Positions 60,705 to 64,000 of a DNA stretch of 64,000 nt are shown piece by piece; the first letter of the stretch is position 1, and every line of letters starts with the position of its first letter. The position numbers and the translations under genes were made by a program. The notes beneath the pieces are model-generated. The model saw only the letters and a program-made list of their open reading frames with translations. It was not told where the DNA came from and did not search any database. The DNA is from JAVVEH01 sp032251435 (GTDB lineage Bacteria > Verrucomicrobiota > Lentisphaeria > Oligosphaerales > MVZH01): contig JAVVEH010000008.1 in NCBI GenBank assembly GCA_032251435.1, positions 50,083-114,082 on the forward strand, written 5' to 3'.

Positions 60705-61385
60705 TCAATTTTCCGCGTCCCGGTCTTCGCGGAGGTAGATTTTGAGATTTCGGGGCGGAATGCCAAAATGTTCGAGCAGGTTTTCGATGCCTTTGAGGAT
60801 GTGGTTGGCGGACAGGTTGACCTCCACGAAGAAGCCGTCGGCGAATTCACCGGCGACGCGAAGGTCGTCCCGATTAGGTGAAAACAGCGGATTGCCGCGG
60901 CGGCTGATGAATTTGGGTTCGCGGGGCAGGCGCGCGAACTTTTCGGCATCCTTTTCCTGGAGGAGCCGAAGAATGTGCATGTACAGGTTCTTCCAGGTCT
61001 TCAACCCTTTGTAGGCGGCCTCGCCAAGAATGAAGCCATACGGACGCTTGTAGGTAAAATTCTCTCCCAGGAAATGGGATTCGGTCCGGTCGAGTTCCTT
61101 TATGATGCGATCCCGTTTGCCGCGGTTCGCCGATTCCTTTTCGACCTCATCCTCTTCGGGATTGACATCAAAATGCCGCTTGATCATTTCGGCAATTTTG
61201 GCCGTGCTCTGGGTGAACGTGCCCAGGACATCGTTGTATTCCTTGATGAACTGCGCTCCCTCGTCCAGGGATTCGTTGTCACGCGGGTCGATGCTCAGCA
61301 GCATGTCGTCCGGCAGCGAGAGCAGTCCCTCCTGCACCGTGTCGAGCATGTCAAGAAGCGTGTTGATTTTGTTTTCCTCAGTCAT
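60705..61385 (-). CDS. Protein of unknown function, last gene of DUF488 operon
   Basis: A 226-aa soluble protein that I do not recognise. The N-terminal third (about 1-70) is acidic and helical. The next part has DRIIKELDRTESHFL. The C-terminal half contains FTYKRPYGFILGEAAYKGLKTWKNLYMHILRLL and EVNLSANHILKGIENLLEHFGI, which looks like a compact alpha/beta domain that also occurs at the C terminus of some DNA-related proteins. ATG 61385 has AAGGA just upstream. It follows the dual-OB gene by 23 nt in a single transcription unit. Confidence 0.75.
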   Translation of the reverse strand: MTEENKINTLLDMLDTVQEGLLSLPDDMLLSIDPRDNESLDEGAQFIKEYNDVLGTFTQSTAKIAEMIKRHFDVNPEEDEVEKESANRGKRDRIIKELDRTESHFLGENFTYKRPYGFILGEAAYKGLKTWKNLYMHILRLLQEKDAEKFARLPREPKFISRRGNPLFSPNRDDLRVAGEFADGFFVEVNLSANHILKGIENLLEHFGIPPRNLKIYLREDRDAEN

Positions 61386-61408
61386 GGTTTCCTTCCTTTT
61401 ACCAATTC

Positions 61409-62206
61409 CTATACGCCTAGGTCAAACTCTGGCTGTTTCACAAGGGGCGGCCAGAAGACACCTACAATAATCCAAGTGTTGTAGGGATGCGTTGTGCCCA
61501 CGAAGAGGCGGGGATCCCGTTTGGGGGAGAAGACGTCATTGAGGTATTTAGCCCGGACACTTTCAGCCGCCGCCTCCTGTGATCCTAAACGTTTCTCTTC
61601 ATTCAGGTACAGCATTCCCGTTTCCCAATCTTCAATCATCCGCGTATATTCTTTGCCGTCTTCGCATTCAAACCGCACGCTGAATTTATAGGGTATCTTG
61701 GTAAGTAATGCGGGATTCTGATCAAACAGCATCAACTGTTTCAGTTTTGCCAACTGTGCTTCACTCCATTGTTCGCCCACTGGCTGATATAGAAAATCAA
61801 GCATGCGTTTTGGACGCACGACTCCCAGGGATGTGCGGTCCAATTCAAACTGCTCCTCAAGCTGTGTCAAAGAGTTGTGGGGAAGACGATCAATGTAGTG
61901 GCGGCGTTCTCTCCAGTTGTCCTTGGTGCCGATGGGATCCCCAAGCACCCGAAGTGTATCGATCCTCAATCCCCAGCTCTCCCGGCGCTTGTCATTCGCC
62001 CGTCCGTCACGATCAAGCTCAATCTCGATCCATTGGAATTTGTGGTAATGCTTGTTATATGGCAGATGGCGGTAGGGAATCGGATAGATTCTGACCCATT
62101 CACCGGCTTCTGTAAGCCCGGCGGTACAGACAAGCTCGTTGTATTTTGCAGAGGGGACAGGATAGGTGATGACAGTAATCAGAATTCTTGTCTTCTCGAA
62201 GCCCAT
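61409..62206 (-). CDS. Dual-OB-fold-like protein
   Basis: A 265-aa soluble protein. The beginning reads ILITVITYPVPSAKYNELVCTAGL, then WVRIYPIPYRHLP and KFQWIEIELDRDGR. This pattern is common in small proteins encoded beside DUF488 genes and is labelled a dual OB-containing domain in my memory. The C-terminal part has YKFSVRFECEDGKEYTRMIEDWE and YNTWIIVGVFWPP, consistent with a second OB-type barrel. OB folds bind nucleic acid or nucleotides. ATG 62206 is 1 nt past the upstream stop, with GGAG over that stop. Function unknown. Confidence 0.7.
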   Translation of the reverse strand: MGFEKTRILITVITYPVPSAKYNELVCTAGLTEAGEWVRIYPIPYRHLPYNKHYHKFQWIEIELDRDGRANDKRRESWGLRIDTLRVLGDPIGTKDNWRERRHYIDRLPHNSLTQLEEQFELDRTSLGVVRPKRMLDFLYQPVGEQWSEAQLAKLKQLMLFDQNPALLTKIPYKFSVRFECEDGKEYTRMIEDWETGMLYLNEEKRLGSQEAAAESVRAKYLNDVFSPKRDPRLFVGTTHPYNTWIIVGVFWPPLVKQPEFDLGV

Positions 62207-62207
62207 C

Positions 62208-63083
62208 TTATTCTCCGGTTATGTCTCTGACTGCCATGCCAGTATTCTCGGCGACAACGGCGGCTAAGTGAGTGCGGTGACAATGCCGCGGGTTCTCCTC
62301 CGCGCACATCAGCGCCGAGGGTTTTTCGGTCATGGACAAGGCCAGTTCCTGAATCTCAGCGATCAGTGGCGGAAGAACGTCTTGACGATATTTGCGGAAA
62401 AGGCTGTCGTAAGCCGCGTCACTGTCCAGATTCTGCCTCATTTCGGAAGTGATACCAAACACCGGCAGGTGAAGATAATCAACCCCAATGTGATGACACA
62501 GTGCCGCGAGTGTCGAACGGTGAAAACCATACCGCCGGGCCACCGGGTTCTTCCGGACGTCGATGAGCTGCTTGATGCCGACGCGCAGCAACCGATCCAA
62601 AAAATCATCAATTTGGACACCCTCGTACCCCACCGTGTAGACTGCAGGTTCAGCTACCGGGCGTTCGGGGGGATGCCAACCCAGGCGAACGGTGTTGAGA
62701 GTAAACCAGGGATAGCTGCGATAAACCTTGTCCAGAAGGCCATCCGTATTGAGACCCCGCGTGCGCATGTCAGTGAAAGCCATTGACTGGATCAGCGGCG
62801 CGCTTTTCATCCGCCGGTCCTCGGCGTACCCGACATCGGTCAAAGCCACAGTGCGGTCATCGGGGAAAGACAGATACCCGCGGTCCCTAAGCTTGTCGAG
62901 GTCATAGCCGGCGGCAAAGGAGTAGGGACCATACTTGTAGGGAACAAACCCATAAAAGGTCTTCCGCGCCTTGATGTCCAGATTCTCACGGGTCAAAAAC
63001 AGCAGTTTAATCAGGTCGAGGCGTCCAACCTTTCCCCCGCGCATTTTGAGGAGGCGCAGGATCACTTGTTCTCGGGAATTCAC
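62208..63083 (-). CDS. DUF488 protein with N-terminal winged-helix/Panacea-like domain
   Basis: A 291-aa protein from a GTG start with AAAGG 6 nt upstream. The N-terminal domain (about 1-130) has LIKLLFLTRENLDIK and FVPYKYGPYSFAAGYDLDKLRDRG, close to the Panacea/DUF4065-type fold. The C-terminal DUF488 domain begins YTVGYEGVQIDDFLDRLL. It contains IDVRKNPVARRYGF and ends with CAEENPRHCHRTHLAA, the conserved Cys-His motif. DUF488 proteins are of unknown activity. It heads a three-gene operon with the dual-OB and 226-aa proteins, an arrangement typical of accessory or defence loci. Confidence 0.78.
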   Translation of the reverse strand: MNSREQVILRLLKMRGGKVGRLDLIKLLFLTRENLDIKARKTFYGFVPYKYGPYSFAAGYDLDKLRDRGYLSFPDDRTVALTDVGYAEDRRMKSAPLIQSMAFTDMRTRGLNTDGLLDKVYRSYPWFTLNTVRLGWHPPERPVAEPAVYTVGYEGVQIDDFLDRLLRVGIKQLIDVRKNPVARRYGFHRSTLAALCHHIGVDYLHLPVFGITSEMRQNLDSDAAYDSLFRKYRQDVLPPLIAEIQELALSMTEKPSALMCAEENPRHCHRTHLAAVVAENTGMAVRDITGE

Positions 63084-63309
63084 AGAAAGCCTTTCGTGAA
63101 AAGGTGATAGATATAAAGACTAATATAAAATAGTTTAAAGAGCCCGGAAGGCAAACTGTTTTAGGCTGATTACATATCTGTTTCGGCAAACGCGTTACTC
63201 CCGCACCGTCAGCCGGAATGAAGGCTCGCGCCAGGCTGTAGAAATCCACGGAGTCCGCAATACTTCCGGTTTTGAGCATGATACGTCAAATTAGAGGAGC
63301 GACCCAGCT
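63084..63309. other. Intergenic region before the DUF488 operon
   Basis: No gene is seen in these 226 nt. The part next to the DUF488 start (63110-63140) is AT-rich and could hold its promoter, but no clear -35 box is visible. No repeat is recognised. Confidence 0.4.
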
Positions 63310-63771
63310 TTACGCCCAAACGGCTTCCAAGGCACACTGCAACCTCGTTTTCAAAGTCAGAAAATCGTCACAGTTTTCATTGCTGCAATTGCCACAACCA
63401 TCGGCAATCATTCCGTATAGGAATTCATGGGAAACCTTTACCCTTTTCGAACGATATGCCTCTGCAAAATCACTGATCATATGCATCACCGCATTCGTTA
63501 AAAAATGCCCCTTAATGAGCAAGCGGAGAGGTCGCTCATCCTTGTTCAACGCTAATCGAACAGAATCAATATCTATTGCTGCGAAGGCTGGGGCGACCGA
63601 TTCAACAAATCTTGCGACCCTTGATGCATCAAGAAACCGGGAGTTTTTACCTTGTAGAAATTGGCAGCAGTTATCTCCGAAAATTGCATGACCAACCGAA
63701 TAGATATGATTAGCAATGTCATACACAAGCAATTCTTTACATGCATGGGAAAACTCATCGTACCAAGTCAT
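63310..63771 (-). CDS. Cys-containing protein of unknown function
   Basis: About 153 aa from an ATG at 63771 with AGG upstream; an in-frame start at 63846 would add 25 residues. Not recognised. It is mostly helical, with HFLTNAVMHMISDFAEAYRSKRV in the middle and a late Cys cluster, DGCGNCSNENCDDF, that could bind metal. Its sequence is lower in G+C (a hand-counted line is about 42%) than the genes to the left, suggesting foreign origin. It lies 227 nt from the DUF488 operon on the same strand. The region up to 64000 is AT-rich with no further gene seen. Confidence 0.6.
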   Translation of the reverse strand: MTWYDEFSHACKELLVYDIANHIYSVGHAIFGDNCCQFLQGKNSRFLDASRVARFVESVAPAFAAIDIDSVRLALNKDERPLRLLIKGHFLTNAVMHMISDFAEAYRSKRVKVSHEFLYGMIADGCGNCSNENCDDFLTLKTRLQCALEAVWA

Positions 63772-64000
63772 AATTTCTACCTGGAAGTCCCCGTCCGATC
63801 TTGCTGTTTTTCGACAAGCACTGTTAAGATTTGTTGGACAGTACATTGTATTTTCAATTGAGTACCCATATGTACGAACTATTTGCGGATGGCGCGGAGA
63901 ACCCGAGGCAAAGGGACTGTGGTCTGAGTCACAGGCTACGACAACTCTAGTATAATGTAAAATTTAAACTTGCGCAATCTTTAACACTAACCTATATTAT

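Overview
The window looks like a chromosome piece from an anaerobic, Gram-negative bacterium of the PVC superphylum (Kiritimatiellota/Lentisphaerota/Verrucomicrobiota-like). That placement is inferred from gene content, not from a marker-gene tree. It rests on an Rnf complex, a formylglycine-type sulfatase, a UroD-like methyltransferase-family protein, lpxB and a heptosyltransferase-like GT9 (an LPS outer membrane), an alpha-2-macroglobulin and PBP1C pair, and a long MoxR/DUF58/VWA/ABC operon with a Ser/Thr kinase.

Layout. 0-5.2 kb (minus): rnfABCDGE, with rnfE cut by the window edge and a repeat-filled gap between rnfD and rnfG. 5.3-7.6 kb: a sulfatase, tRNA-Gly(TCC), a GGQ release-factor-like protein and tRNA-Gln(TTG). 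7.57-7.83 kb: a 119-bp tandem repeat that re-copies the 3' end of tRNA-Gln. 7.9-18.2 kb (minus): one operon with a HTH/PTS-EIIA regulator and seven subunits of a group-4-hydrogenase-like membrane complex. The large subunit lacks the Ni-binding CxxC pairs, so it is best called an energy-converting-hydrogenase-related (Ehr) complex. These genes are clearly richer in G+C than their neighbours.

18.4-33.1 kb is mostly minus-strand envelope and housekeeping genes: alpha-2-macroglobulin, miaA, pbpC, a secreted protein, GT9, a metallophosphoesterase and DUF2851, with two small plus-strand genes inserted. 33.2-38.8 kb (plus): an HtrA protease, an FtsB-like protein, a fumarase-beta-like protein and an SNF2 helicase. 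39.0-42.0 kb: tRNA-Arg(TCT), a UroD-like protein and a secreted LRR protein. A 154-bp MITE-like element lies at 42.03-42.18 kb.

42.3-56.1 kb (plus) is a ten-gene operon: Ser/Thr kinase, DUF2760, coiled-coil membrane protein, MoxR ATPase, membrane protein, ABC ATPase and permease, DUF58, BatA/VWA and a double-VWA protein. 56.1-60.5 kb: manA, DUF523-DUF1722, lpxB and a PHP-domain protein. 60.6-64 kb is an accessory segment: a long palindromic repeat, then a compact three-gene operon (DUF488 fused to a Panacea/winged-helix-like domain, a dual-OB-like protein, and an unrecognised 226-aa protein), preceded by a low-GC Cys-containing unknown.

The energy theme is coherent. Both Rnf and Ehr are ferredoxin-linked ion-translocating machines, and both would suit a fermenting or otherwise ferredoxin-rich anaerobe. 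The strongest candidates for new biology are the Ehr operon with its EIIA-type regulator and tRNA-linked repeats, and the DUF488/dual-OB/226-aa operon.
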